From: Myxococcales bacterium
GTDB lineage: Bacteria; Myxococcota_A; Polyangia; Polyangiales; GCA-016699535
DNA: 64,000 bases
NCBI GenBank assembly: GCA_016699535.1
Contig: CP064980.1
Location: forward strand, 62,001-126,000
Direction of reading: 5' to 3'
Shown here: one piece after another, positions 26,197 to 35,673 of the stretch
Layout: each line of letters begins with the position of its first letter
Position numbering within the stretch: the first letter of the stretch is position 1
Notes under the pieces: model-generated
Told to the model about the DNA's origin: nothing
Databases searched by the model: none
What the model saw: only the letters and a program-made list of their open reading frames with translations
Made by a program: the position numbers and the translations under genes

Positions 26197-26820
26197 ATGG
26201 TACTCAAAGCGCTCGATCTTCCCGAAGACCAATTGCGCGCTCAGGTTAAGGCGCAGCTGCGTGCTCGCATGCAAAGCCTTCGCGATGCCCTTCCTTTGCA
26301 AGCAGGTCAGAAGCGTGCATCAAAAATTATCGAAACACTTAAAAATACCGCTGAGCTCAAAAAGGCGAAAACCTTAGCAGCATATTTACCTTTCGGAAGC
26401 GAGATAGAACTCAGACCATTCCTAGAGGATTGGTTGGCAAAAGGTAAAATACTTTTTCTACCGCGCTCGCAGCTGAGCAACCACACGATGAGCTTTCATC
26501 GCGTCTTTTCATTGCAAGCGCTGCAACCAGGAAGCTTTGATATCGAAGAGCCTGCTGGCGATGCGCCTCTTCTGGAAGACAGCTCCTTGGACGTCATCCT
26601 TGTACCCGCGCTGGCCGTTGATCCGACAGGACACCGCATCGGCTATGGACGAGGCTACTATGATCGATGGTTCGCGCAGTCCCAAACGACTGCTTTTCGC
26701 ATCTGTCTCGTTTATGACTTTCAATTGATCCCAGAAGCTCCTGCCCACGAGCACGATCAGCTGGTTCAACTTGTTATTACCGACACCGCTAGCTATCGAA
26801 CTAAGCTAGCTGCCAAGTAA
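26197..26820 (+). CDS. 5-formyltetrahydrofolate cyclo-ligase
   Basis: 207 residues from ATG 26197; an upstream TTG at 26182 is also in frame. The family hallmark AVDPTGHRIGYGRGYYDRW near the C-terminus and AAYLPFGSEIELRPFL in the middle identify MTHFS, which converts 5-formyl-THF to 5,10-methenyl-THF with ATP. It follows zapA closely on the same strand. Its 3' end overlaps the converging gatB by 15 bases. Confidence 0.88.
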   Translation: MVLKALDLPEDQLRAQVKAQLRARMQSLRDALPLQAGQKRASKIIETLKNTAELKKAKTLAAYLPFGSEIELRPFLEDWLAKGKILFLPRSQLSNHTMSFHRVFSLQALQPGSFDIEEPAGDAPLLEDSSLDVILVPALAVDPTGHRIGYGRGYYDRWFAQSQTTAFRICLVYDFQLIPEAPAHEHDQLVQLVITDTASYRTKLAAK

Positions 26821-28305
26821 ACGTCGCAAACTTTCATTAACGAGTTTGGGATTAGCGGCGCCACCTGTTGCCCTCATCACTTGACCGACAAAGAAACCAA
26901 TCAGCGACTGCTTGCCATCTTTGTATTGCGCCACTTTATCCGGATTCGCATCGAGAACTTTTTGTACCTCGGCATCGATCGCTCCCACATCGGTAACCTG
27001 CGCTAGCCCCTGCTCATCGACAATCTGCTTAGGCGTATGCCCGGTACTAATCATGGCGGAAAATACATCTTTCGCCATTTTTCCACTGATAACGTTGTCT
27101 TCCACCAAAATCAAAAGCTCAGCAAGATCTTGCGCCGTCACCGGTATATTGGCTTCTAAACCTGTGGTCTGCGTGTGTCTTAGGACTTCCCCTTGCACAA
27201 AATTAGCAACCCGCTTGCCGATCGCATCGGTTTTTTTCGAAGGCCACTGTTTCTTGCAAAGCTGCACGCTCTGTTCAAAGAAACCCGCTACAGCCGGATG
27301 GCCACTAAGAACCTCGGCGTCTTTTTCAGTTAAGCCAAGTTCACTTTGCCACCGCTCACGTTTGGCTTCAGCCAGTTCAGGAAGCTTTTCTTTTTGTTCA
27401 GCGATAAAGCTTTCTCTCAATACCAAAGGTGGTAGGTCGGGATCGGGGAAATAGCGGTAGTCATGCGCTTCTTCCTTTCCGCGCATCGCCAAAGTCTTGC
27501 CTTGCCCATCGCTCCATGTTCGCGTTTCTTGAACAACGGTTCCACCGCCTGAGATCAAGGCTTCTTGACGAATTATTTCGTATTCGATGGCTTTGCGAAC
27601 GAAACGAAAGGAATTGATATTTTTTAGCTCGACACGCGTACCAAATTTTTCTTGACCCACAGGACGAATCGAGACGTTTGCATCACAGCGAAAGGAGCCC
27701 TCTTCAAGATTGCCATCGTTTACGCCAACAAAAAGCAGCACTTCACGAAGCTGCCGCAAATAAGCCTCTGCTTCGGCAGCGCTTCGCATATCGGGGTGAC
27801 TAACAATTTCGATCAACGGAACGCCGGAACGGTTAAAGTCGACCAAGGTGTCGCTTCCGCCACCTGCGCCGTGAATATTCTTTGCTGCATCTTCTTCCAT
27901 GTGGATTCGCTGAATCCGCAAAGTGCGGGGTTTGTTGTCGATTTGAATCTCGACTTTCCCCTCTTCAGCATAGGGACGATCGAATTGCGAGATCTGATAG
28001 CCCTTCGGTAGATCTGGATAGAAATAGTGCTTGCGATCAAAACGACTCCAAGGGCGAACGCTGCAGCCTAGAGCCAAAGCCGCTTGCACAGCCATTTCAA
28101 CAGCCTTCGCGTTCAGGACCGGCAATGCACCAGGCAATCCCAGACACACGGGTGCGATCTGTGTGTTGGGAGCAGCCCCAAACGCAGCCGATGCTGTTGA
28201 AAACAACTTTGAGTGACTGAGTAATTGGGCGTGCACCTCTAGACCAATCACAGGTTCAAACGCAGACTTGCTGCTGGCATTATGCTCTTTTAATGCGGTA
28301 GACAT
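26806..28305 (-). CDS. gatB: Aspartyl/glutamyl-tRNA amidotransferase subunit B
   Basis: 499 residues from ATG 28305 (MSTALKEHN). The conserved start FEPVIGLEVHAQL, the HYFYPDLPKGYQISQFDRP block and the C-terminal YqeY-like helical domain ending GGAANPKLVNESLRRLLG are typical GatB. With GatA and GatC it amidates mischarged Glu-tRNA(Gln) or Asp-tRNA(Asn). gatA and gatC are not in this window, so the subunits are not in one operon here. Confidence 0.93.
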   Translation of the reverse strand: MSTALKEHNASSKSAFEPVIGLEVHAQLLSHSKLFSTASAAFGAAPNTQIAPVCLGLPGALPVLNAKAVEMAVQAALALGCSVRPWSRFDRKHYFYPDLPKGYQISQFDRPYAEEGKVEIQIDNKPRTLRIQRIHMEEDAAKNIHGAGGGSDTLVDFNRSGVPLIEIVSHPDMRSAAEAEAYLRQLREVLLFVGVNDGNLEEGSFRCDANVSIRPVGQEKFGTRVELKNINSFRFVRKAIEYEIIRQEALISGGGTVVQETRTWSDGQGKTLAMRGKEEAHDYRYFPDPDLPPLVLRESFIAEQKEKLPELAEAKRERWQSELGLTEKDAEVLSGHPAVAGFFEQSVQLCKKQWPSKKTDAIGKRVANFVQGEVLRHTQTTGLEANIPVTAQDLAELLILVEDNVISGKMAKDVFSAMISTGHTPKQIVDEQGLAQVTDVGAIDAEVQKVLDANPDKVAQYKDGKQSLIGFFVGQVMRATGGAANPKLVNESLRRLLGS

Positions 28306-28345
28306 GACGGAGCTTATACTGCAAGGTTCCTTTTTAGGCGAGAGC

Positions 28346-29827
28346 ATGGCTGGGCAGATTCTAATTATCGATGATGACAAAGCTTTTGGCAGCGGACTTG
28401 CCAGAAACCTACGTGGCGACGGGCATGAAGTCAGTGTCGCGCGAAACGCAAAAGAAGCTCGCCTGGCCATGAGCCAAGAGGCCGACGCGGTCGTCCTCGA
28501 CTATCAACTTCCCGACGGGAACGGCATCAACCTGCTTCAGGAGCTCAAATCGCTTTACCCCAACGTCATGTTTATCATGGTTACAGCCTTTCCCGACGTT
28601 GATATCGCTGTGCAAGCCATGCGCGGCGGGGCCTTTGACTACGTCTCCAAAGGCAGCGACATTCGCGAATCGCTGTTGCGTATTGAGCGCGGTGTTGACG
28701 TCGCTACACTAAAACGCCAGGTAGCTGAAACCGCTTTACAGGACGAGCACGGAACCCCTGCCGATCAAATGCTGCTAGGCAAAAGCCCACAAATGCATCG
28801 CTTGCGCGAAACACTCGATGCATTGGCGGTCGCCGACAATACAACGGTACTTGTCTCTGGAGAAACAGGCACCGGTAAAAGCTTGATTGCACGCATCGTA
28901 CACGGACGATCAAAAAGGCGATACGAACCTTTTGTCGCAGTTGACTGCACAACAATTCCAACCACCCTCATTGAAAGCGAACTATTCGGACATCAAAAAG
29001 GCGCGTTCAGTGGTGCTATCAAAACGAAACAGGGCCGCGTCGAAGTCGCTGGCAACGGAACCTTGTTTCTTGATGAGATTGGCGAACTTGATCTTGCGAT
29101 TCAAACAAAATTACTTCGACTAATTGAGGAGCGCGAGTTTACTCGAGTGGGAGGAACACATCCACTTAGCCTACGCGCACGCATTATCACCGCTACCAAT
29201 CGCAATTTATCTCGAGCGGTAGAAGAAGGACGTTTTCGTCAAGACTTACGATTCCGCTTGGAAGTGTTCGTCGTTGAAGTTCCCACACTGCGTGAACGAA
29301 GCTATGACATTGCATTGCTCGCAAACCATTTCGTTCAGGAGCAAGCACGCGCACTTGGTCGAGAGGGACTAACCCTCGACGGCGAAGTGCTTGCTTTAAT
29401 GGAGCGTTACCCTTTTCCAGGAAACATTCGAGAACTTAAAAACATGATCGCGCAAGCCGCTTTGCTCGCACGTGATGCTCTTTTGGGCATTGACGAATTT
29501 CCCGTGCTTCGACGTGTCAAAAGTGGTTGGTCCCCACCCATACAAAGCCAAAGACCGAGTAGCCGACCTTTGGATTCTACACCGCCACGCTATCGCCTTA
29601 GTCAGTCTCCAGAATCGACACTCAAAGACTCACGTCCTCTTTCAAGAGGCTCAAGACCACCTTACGCACTCTCCGAAATACGTAAAAAACATCAACTCAC
29701 TGAAAAACAGAATTTGATTGAAGCGCTCAGCGCTACCGGGGGAAATGTAACCCAGGCGGCCAAGCAACTTGGTCTTTCGCGTTTTCAGTTAATGCGCCGG
29801 CTAAAAAAATACCAGCTGGATAAGTAA
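28346..29827 (+). CDS. NtrC-type sigma-54-dependent response regulator
   Basis: 493 residues from ATG 28346. The receiver domain (1-120) has the acidic pair DDD at 10-11 and phosphoacceptor Asp52 in VVLDYQLPDG. The AAA+ domain has Walker A GETGTGKS, Walker B LFLDEIGEL and a sigma-54 contact loop reading GAFSGA instead of the common GAFTGA. A Ser/Pro-rich linker leads to a Fis-type HTH (GGNVTQAAKQLGLSRFQLMRRLKKYQ). It should activate sigma-54 promoters when phosphorylated. It starts 40 bases from the divergent gatB start. A histidine kinase at 33732-35126 is a possible partner, but the link is only by proximity. Confidence 0.9.
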   Translation: MAGQILIIDDDKAFGSGLARNLRGDGHEVSVARNAKEARLAMSQEADAVVLDYQLPDGNGINLLQELKSLYPNVMFIMVTAFPDVDIAVQAMRGGAFDYVSKGSDIRESLLRIERGVDVATLKRQVAETALQDEHGTPADQMLLGKSPQMHRLRETLDALAVADNTTVLVSGETGTGKSLIARIVHGRSKRRYEPFVAVDCTTIPTTLIESELFGHQKGAFSGAIKTKQGRVEVAGNGTLFLDEIGELDLAIQTKLLRLIEEREFTRVGGTHPLSLRARIITATNRNLSRAVEEGRFRQDLRFRLEVFVVEVPTLRERSYDIALLANHFVQEQARALGREGLTLDGEVLALMERYPFPGNIRELKNMIAQAALLARDALLGIDEFPVLRRVKSGWSPPIQSQRPSSRPLDSTPPRYRLSQSPESTLKDSRPLSRGSRPPYALSEIRKKHQLTEKQNLIEALSATGGNVTQAAKQLGLSRFQLMRRLKKYQLDK

Positions 29828-29830
29828 AAA

Positions 29831-29881
29831 TCGTGCGAAACCGATCCGATATTGTGCGACTTAAAGCGCGCTTTCGCACGA
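29831..29881 (+). terminator. Inverted repeat after the NtrC-type gene
   Basis: TCGTGCGAAA (29831-29840) is perfectly complementary to TTTCGCACGA (29872-29881), directly after the stop codon at 29827. The 31-base loop and lack of a T-run make it an imperfect terminator; it could equally be an mRNA-stabilising hairpin. Confidence 0.4.
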
Positions 29882-29941
29882 TCTCGCCCGTTTGAAAGAT
29901 CTCAATCTAAGAATATCATTTGATTTCAGCCAATCTCAAGC

Positions 29942-29957
29942 TGGCACGAAGTTTGTA
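29942..29957 (+). promoter_or_regulatory. Sigma-54-like promoter sequence
   Basis: TGGCACG-AAGT-TTGTA matches the -24/-12 consensus TGGCACG-N4-TTGCW except for T in place of C at -12. It precedes the sigma-factor gene at 29973 and follows a sigma-54 activator gene, which makes biological sense. The predicted transcript start (about 29967) would leave only ~6 bases of leader and omit the AAAGG ribosome-binding site, which counts against it. Confidence 0.3.
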
Positions 29958-29972
29958 TATCTAAAGGTCTAG

Positions 29973-30665
29973 ATGGTTGAAAACCACCATAGCGCAACAA
30001 ACCCGCGCGACCTTAGCTGGAGCGATACCCAAACCCGGGAGGCCCTTGCCCAATACAGGGGCCTCCTTATTCATCTTGCGAAAAAATACAGCTTTGCAGC
30101 ACAGCAATGCGGCGGGCTCGACACTGAAGATCTGGTCTCCGAAGGACAAATCGCTACGCTGGAAGCATTACGCGACTTCCGCAATTTCGGCATGAGCGAA
30201 AAAAACTGGGTTGCTCTCAGAGTCCGACAACGCATGATCGACGCGATTCGTAGAATGGATCCCCGATCACGGACCACCACCTGCCGGTCCCAAACCCACG
30301 AGGCAGAAACAGCCAATCCGTCCCCTCCTCGACTGCGTCTGGTGCATGGTTATAAAAACACTCAAGAAAAAGCTCCGATCTACGATTACTCCCAAGCCAT
30401 TCGTCTTGTGGCGGACTCAGATACGCCTACCGCTGACGACATCGTATACAGGAACTCACAGCGACAACTTATTGCCACTGCGTTAACCTATTTATCGGAA
30501 CGTCAACGCATGGCTTTGCAACTAAAACTACAAGAGGATTTAGACCTTCAAGAAATCGGGATACGCATGGGGATAAGCATCTCCCGCGTCCGCCAATTGC
30601 AGCAACGCGCGATTGCAAATTTGCACCAACTTGTCGTTCACAATTCTGAAGCGCAAACGGCCTAG
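29973..30665 (+). CDS. RNA polymerase sigma factor, sigma-70 family (FliA/SigB-like)
   Basis: 230 residues. Region 2 is at ~residues 25-95 (YRGLLIHLAKKYSFAA, then LDTEDLVSEGQIATLEALRDF and RVRQRMIDAIRR). Region 4 is at ~170-222 with YLSERQRMALQLKLQEDLDL and an HTH GIRMGISISRVRQLQQRAI. Region 3 is replaced by a longer basic linker. Size and layout fit the alternative sigma factors for flagellar, stress or developmental genes. The next gene, an HD-GYP regulator, starts 29 bases downstream, so the two are probably one unit. Confidence 0.85.
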   Translation: MVENHHSATNPRDLSWSDTQTREALAQYRGLLIHLAKKYSFAAQQCGGLDTEDLVSEGQIATLEALRDFRNFGMSEKNWVALRVRQRMIDAIRRMDPRSRTTTCRSQTHEAETANPSPPRLRLVHGYKNTQEKAPIYDYSQAIRLVADSDTPTADDIVYRNSQRQLIATALTYLSERQRMALQLKLQEDLDLQEIGIRMGISISRVRQLQQRAIANLHQLVVHNSEAQTA

Positions 30666-30693
30666 TAAACGGAAACTCAAGGAAACGAGAAGC

Positions 30694-31755
30694 ATGTCGA
30701 CAAACGAAAAATCACACAAACCACTACCGCGCGCTTCGATACTGCTTGTCGATGATGAACCTCTTTTTTTGAGAAGCATAAAACGTGACCTTATTCGCCT
30801 TGGTTACAGCACCGCCTCAGCGAGCGACCCGAGTATCGCCTTAGCCATGTTGGAAGTGCGGCACTTCGACGTTGTGGTTTCCGATTTACAGATGCCCATG
30901 CCAGACGGACAGGTATTTGCTGTCCATGCATCGCGTACGGCACCCACTACCCCCATTGTAGTTCTAACAGGCGAAGATAGCTTAAGGCGTATTCACGAAT
31001 CGCTCGATCACACCACAGTTGAAGCTGTTATGCCCAAGCCCTATCAAACTCAGCAACTCGAAGAAGCCATTCAAAAAGCGCTAGTGCAAAGTCGCATTCG
31101 CTTGCAGAGCCATGAGGGTGAAGCGCGTGTTATTGCCACAGGTCTAGTGCGGGCACTGGCTCTTCGGGACATTGAGACTGAAAGTCATTCAAGACGCGTA
31201 GCCGCTTGGGCTGCTATTTTAGGGAAAGCCTTCGGTATCGATGGGGAAGAGCTTCTACAGATCGAACTTGGATCTCTTTTGCATGATGTGGGGAAAATAG
31301 GCGTCCCCGATTCGATTCTGCGTAAGCCTGGAAAACTCGACGCCGAGGAGTGGAATGAGATGCGCAAACATCCTGCCTATGGACGTGAAATGGTCAGTGG
31401 CATTGCAGCACTTGAAGGTGCCAGCAAAGTTATTTACGGCCACCATGAACGCTGGGACGGCAAAGGATATCCTCATGGCTTAGTTGGCAAAGACATTCCG
31501 ATTGGCGCGAGAATTTTTGCGATTGTGGACACCTACGATGCCATGACAAGTGATCGTGTTTATCGAGCTGCACTTTCACACGACGATGCTGTCGAGGAGA
31601 TTCGGAGTTTGGCAGAGGTACAGTACGATCCCAGACTTGTTGAATGTTTCTTGGCAATTGATCCAGACATGTGGCAGGACATTCGACAACGCTTTCGAGA
31701 TGATCGGCTCTCTTTCGTTGAAATGGAGAAGCACGACGAAACGGCCGCTGCCTAA
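30694..31755 (+). CDS. HD-GYP response regulator, c-di-GMP phosphodiesterase
   Basis: 353 residues from ATG 30694 with AAGGAAA upstream. The receiver domain has Asp64 in VVSDLQMPMPDG. The HD-GYP domain has HD at 197-198 in LLHDVGKIG, and HHERWDGKGYP from residue 250, the full set of residues for c-di-GMP hydrolysis. It should lower c-di-GMP on phosphorylation. Its co-location with a sigma factor and, 3.4 kb downstream, a PilZ gene points to a c-di-GMP-linked switch such as motility or development. Confidence 0.9.
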   Translation: MSTNEKSHKPLPRASILLVDDEPLFLRSIKRDLIRLGYSTASASDPSIALAMLEVRHFDVVVSDLQMPMPDGQVFAVHASRTAPTTPIVVLTGEDSLRRIHESLDHTTVEAVMPKPYQTQQLEEAIQKALVQSRIRLQSHEGEARVIATGLVRALALRDIETESHSRRVAAWAAILGKAFGIDGEELLQIELGSLLHDVGKIGVPDSILRKPGKLDAEEWNEMRKHPAYGREMVSGIAALEGASKVIYGHHERWDGKGYPHGLVGKDIPIGARIFAIVDTYDAMTSDRVYRAALSHDDAVEEIRSLAEVQYDPRLVECFLAIDPDMWQDIRQRFRDDRLSFVEMEKHDETAAA

Positions 31756-31822
31756 ATCGTTACACCCCTTGAAATACGTTAAATCGGTGGCGCTCCTGGC
31801 GCATTGTGCGTAGATTTAGGAC

Positions 31823-33712
31823 ATGCATGCTTTGCTCAAAGGACTGATTTCTCGGCTTCCTCTAAAGCCTGGCGTGTACATCTTTAAAAACGCTCAGTCG
31901 GAATATCTTTATATCGGCAAGGCAAGCAACCTACGAAATCGGGTGCGCAGCTATTTCCAAGAGAGCACAACCGATACGCGCTTTTTCATTCCTTTTTTAC
32001 ACGATGAAGTTGAGAGCATTGAAACGATCGTCGTGGCCAATGAAAAAGAAGCTGCGCTTCTTGAAAACACGCTCATCAAACAGCACAAGCCCAAGTACAA
32101 TGTTAAGCTTCGTGATGACAAAGAGTACCTCTCTTTACGACTTGACCCCAAGATAGCCTGGCCCCGATTGGAAGCGGTTCGAAAACCGCAGGACGACGAA
32201 GCGCTGTATTTCGGACCCTACCCGTCTGCGACTACCGCACGACGCACGCTACGCTTGATTAATCGACACTTCAGACTTCGAACCTGCACGGACCGCGAGT
32301 TCTCTTCAAGAAAACGCCCCTGCTTGCAATACCAAATCAAACGCTGTCCAGCACCATGCGTACTTTCCGTTGATAAAGCGCAATATGATGAACAGATAAA
32401 AAGTGTGGCTCTCTTTCTCAACGGTCAACACGATCGCCTTTTAAATTTACTAAACCAGCGAATGCACGAAGCATCACTGGACGAGTCTTATGAACTGGCG
32501 GCTATTTACCGAGACCAACTAAACGCCGTACAGAACGCCGTTGAAAAACAAAGTGTCGCTATGAACACGTCTTTGGATCAGGATGTGATCCATCTTTTTC
32601 GCGAAGAGAAAAACGCTGCTATTGCAATGCTTTGGATCCGTTCCGGAAAACTCATTCAAGTCCGTAATTTTTTCATCAAGAACATTCACATACCGGACGA
32701 GGAGCTTTTAAGCGCTTTTGTCTCTGACTATTACAGCAACATGTCGTTTGCACCGGATGAGATAGTAGTCCCACAAAAGCTTGAGCTGATGGATGGCATC
32801 CAAGCCATGCTTAGTGAAAAAGGAAAAAAAGCAGTCAAACTTCGAGTCCCGCAAAAAGGTATTCGCTTGAAGCTCCTATCCCTTGCACGAGACAACGCTG
32901 AGAAGAATTTCAAAGAACATAAAAAGCAGCAACTGAATCGTGACGCCATGTTGGCTTCACTTCAAAAACTTTTACGTCTTGAGACCTTACCGAGGCGCAT
33001 CGAGTGCATCGATATCTCTCATAGCGCTGGTCAAGACACTGTAGCGTCAATTGTCTCGATGCAAGATGGTCTCCTTAATAGCGACGGGTACCGCAGCTTT
33101 ACGATAAAGACAACAAACAGTGGCGATGACTACACCGCGATGCATGAAGCCCTTAGTCGACGCTTTCGTAGAGCGCGCGATCAAGAAAAAGGCTGGGAAC
33201 TTCCCGACCTTCTGGTCGTAGACGGCGGCAAAGGTCAACTCAAGATAGCTGAGACTGTTCTAAGAGAAATGGCCATTGATAATGTCGCTATAGCAGGCCT
33301 TGCCAAAGGCCGCATCAACGCATTAGGACAATCGGTCGAGGAACGCATTTTTACTGTAAATCGAAAGAACCCTGTCAGCGTTTCGGATCACCGTGAAACT
33401 CTTTTTCTTACCACCTTACGTGATGAAGCCCACCGTCGCGCCAACCGTCTGCGGATCGGAAAAAACGCGCAGCGCTTCCGTATACAGCGCCTTGATCAAA
33501 TAGCTGGAGTGGGAAAAAAGACTCGCATCAACCTTATCAAGGCACTTGGATCACTCGACGCTGTAAAAAAAGCGGACCTTCCGCAGCTGCTCGCAGCGGG
33601 AGCAAACAAAAAGCAAGCTCAAGCCATCTATGAGATCTTTCATGGCGATGCAAGCGCCGCATCTCAAGAAGCAGAGCTGAGCGCTGTTGATAATGCTTTT
33701 GACCTTGAGTAG
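31823..33712 (+). CDS. uvrC: Excinuclease ABC subunit C
   Basis: 629 residues. The GIY-YIG domain is at the N-terminus (PGVYIFKNAQSEYLYIGKA, then SNLRNRVRSYF). A UvrB-binding UVR motif lies at ~200-240, the RNase H-like nuclease (IECIDISHSAGQDTVAS, then LLVVDGGKGQL) in the middle, and tandem helix-hairpin-helix motifs (IAGVGKKTRINLIKALGSL) at the end. UvrC makes both incisions in nucleotide excision repair. It lies alone between signalling genes. Confidence 0.95.
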   Translation: MHALLKGLISRLPLKPGVYIFKNAQSEYLYIGKASNLRNRVRSYFQESTTDTRFFIPFLHDEVESIETIVVANEKEAALLENTLIKQHKPKYNVKLRDDKEYLSLRLDPKIAWPRLEAVRKPQDDEALYFGPYPSATTARRTLRLINRHFRLRTCTDREFSSRKRPCLQYQIKRCPAPCVLSVDKAQYDEQIKSVALFLNGQHDRLLNLLNQRMHEASLDESYELAAIYRDQLNAVQNAVEKQSVAMNTSLDQDVIHLFREEKNAAIAMLWIRSGKLIQVRNFFIKNIHIPDEELLSAFVSDYYSNMSFAPDEIVVPQKLELMDGIQAMLSEKGKKAVKLRVPQKGIRLKLLSLARDNAEKNFKEHKKQQLNRDAMLASLQKLLRLETLPRRIECIDISHSAGQDTVASIVSMQDGLLNSDGYRSFTIKTTNSGDDYTAMHEALSRRFRRARDQEKGWELPDLLVVDGGKGQLKIAETVLREMAIDNVAIAGLAKGRINALGQSVEERIFTVNRKNPVSVSDHRETLFLTTLRDEAHRRANRLRIGKNAQRFRIQRLDQIAGVGKKTRINLIKALGSLDAVKKADLPQLLAAGANKKQAQAIYEIFHGDASAASQEAELSAVDNAFDLE

Positions 33713-33731
33713 GCAACTGGAGGAATAGTTT

Positions 33732-35126
33732 TTAGCTATCAACAGCCGGCAATCGCATCTCAAAACGTGCTCCGCCGTGAGCTGCTGCACCGGCGCTTAT
33801 ACTTCCACCTAAACTCTCAACAATGTTGTGACAAACCGCGAGGCCCAGTCCAGTTCCTCCGCCAACGTCTTTGGTGGTTACAAAGGGATCAAAAAGTTTC
33901 TCAGCGATCTTTGGATCAATACCTGGGCCAGAATCTGTCACTGCAAGAAGTACCATATTGCGGTTGGGAAGCGCCGATAACTCAATTTGGATACTACCTT
34001 CTCCGTCGATGGCGTCTGCGGCATTGAGCAGCAAGTTAAGGAGTACTTGAGTGAGTTCGTCTGCATCTCCTTTGACATGCGGAGTGCCTTCAACGATACG
34101 CCTTTCAATGGTGACATTGCTCATATCTTTTTGAGGCGTCACCAAGCGAACGGCGTGCTCGATCACTTCGGATAAGTTACTGCGTGACTCACTTGCTTTA
34201 GGAGAAGGCCCCTGACGGGAAAAATCAAGCAAGCCACGTATGATTTTATTTATGCGCTCAGTTTCACGTTGAATGCGGTCAAGAAATTCTTTGTTCTCTT
34301 CTTTGCTGAGCCTTCCCGCTTGAATCAACTGAACAAAACCCAGAATCGCTGCTAAGGGGTTGCCGATTTCATGGGCAACGCCTGCAGCCAAACGCCCTAC
34401 CGATGCAAGCTTTTCACTGCGCACTAAATCGCGTTGCGCTTCTTTCAGCTTTTTTGTGGTTTCTTCTAAGCGACGAACACGATCGACCAAAGCTTCGCGT
34501 TCAGCGCGAAGCTGTTGCGCCATGTTGTTGTAGACTGCTGCTAAGTGAGCAATCTCAGCAACACCTTGCACGGGAACCGCTTCATATGCACCACCCATGG
34601 TCAAACGTTGCGAGGCGCGGGTGAGGCGCTCGACGGGCCGTACAATGCCATAGGTTAATGCAACAAAGGTAAGCAGCAGCATAAAACCACCAGCCACAAT
34701 CACGTAGGGAATGAGCAAACGGCCAGCCGACTGGTGAACGGCATTGTCGGGACGTTTGACCCAAAGTCTAACTTCGCCGCCTTCTCTTAGCGGAGCACGA
34801 ACGGCCTGTCCTCGCTCCGGGCTTCCCCAGACAAAGGTCGTTTTGCCAGCAGCATCAATACGGGCTGCAACAAGACCCGAGCCATGCGATAGCGCCGCTA
34901 AGATATCGCGCCAGGACTGCTGTTTTTGAATGTCATGCCCATCGTCAATCATCGCAGCAAGAACGCGTGCGTTGGCGGAGGCAGCTCGCATGCGATCAAC
35001 TGATCGCACATGCTCCATAAGAGGCCCTGCTGCTACCCCGATGAGCAGAAAGGAGCCCGCAAATGCCACGCAAAGCACAATCATGATTTGTGCGCGCAAG
35101 CCAAGACGGGTGTAGTGGTGCAGCAT
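33732..35126 (-). CDS. Membrane sensor histidine kinase (HAMP)
   Basis: 464 residues. Two membrane segments (~14-32 and ~135-160) enclose a ~100-residue sensor loop. A HAMP domain follows, then a coiled coil. The phosphoacceptor is in LAAGVAHEIGNPLAAILGFV. The ATPase has the N box LLNLLLNAADAI, DSGPGID and GGGTGLGLAV. The start follows the PilZ gene's stop directly (TAAATG), so the two are co-translated. No response regulator is adjacent in this operon; the NtrC-type, HD-GYP and double-receiver proteins nearby are candidates. Confidence 0.92.
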   Translation of the reverse strand: MLHHYTRLGLRAQIMIVLCVAFAGSFLLIGVAAGPLMEHVRSVDRMRAASANARVLAAMIDDGHDIQKQQSWRDILAALSHGSGLVAARIDAAGKTTFVWGSPERGQAVRAPLREGGEVRLWVKRPDNAVHQSAGRLLIPYVIVAGGFMLLLTFVALTYGIVRPVERLTRASQRLTMGGAYEAVPVQGVAEIAHLAAVYNNMAQQLRAEREALVDRVRRLEETTKKLKEAQRDLVRSEKLASVGRLAAGVAHEIGNPLAAILGFVQLIQAGRLSKEENKEFLDRIQRETERINKIIRGLLDFSRQGPSPKASESRSNLSEVIEHAVRLVTPQKDMSNVTIERRIVEGTPHVKGDADELTQVLLNLLLNAADAIDGEGSIQIELSALPNRNMVLLAVTDSGPGIDPKIAEKLFDPFVTTKDVGGGTGLGLAVCHNIVESLGGSISAGAAAHGGARFEMRLPAVDS

Positions 35127-35570
35127 TTAGCTCATCGCATGAAGCTGGGACTTCGCGTAGAAAATTCCCTGGACACTGGCTGCGTAATCTGGCCTCAAGC
35201 GACGTTTGGGCACCGGTGGGGCAAAGCCCTCAAGACGCGTCGATAGAAGATGCTTTGAGACGCGATCAAAGTACTTAAAGCGAATTGCAATGGCGCGACC
35301 TTCGTCACTGCGACGGTAACCGTGTATGGTGCGCACAACTTCGGCTTCTGCATCAAACCATAAATTGCCCACAGGTGATTTGAACGAGACGACCAGCTGC
35401 TCTCCCGGAGCAACATACTTGTCCGTCTCCACTTGCATCCCTTCGATGGAAAGATCCAAAGTACGTTGGCCAAGCAATTCAAACTGCGCGTCGGAAACGA
35501 CCTGACAAGGCACATTCACTGCTCGACGAAGAACTTGCCGGTTAGAAGCTGTAAGCACAATTGAAGCCAT
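35127..35570 (-). CDS. PilZ-domain protein
   Basis: 147 residues. VLRRAVNVPCQV then LDLSIEGMQVETD match the c-di-GMP-binding RxxxR-like and (D/N)xSxxG motifs of PilZ domains, though the arginine motif is only approximate. The C-terminal ~40 residues are basic. Likely a c-di-GMP effector. Directly coupled to a histidine kinase gene and close to an HD-GYP enzyme, which suggests a shared pathway. Confidence 0.8.
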   Translation of the reverse strand: MASIVLTASNRQVLRRAVNVPCQVVSDAQFELLGQRTLDLSIEGMQVETDKYVAPGEQLVVSFKSPVGNLWFDAEAEVVRTIHGYRRSDEGRAIAIRFKYFDRVSKHLLSTRLEGFAPPVPKRRLRPDYAASVQGIFYAKSQLHAMS

Positions 35571-35673
35571 CTTTCCCCTCCAGAACTCAGCATAGGGCTA
35601 GCGAAGTCCTGAGGTCCAAAAATGGCATACACATACCTACATCTGAGCACACAAAACGAAAAGCGCTTTATTT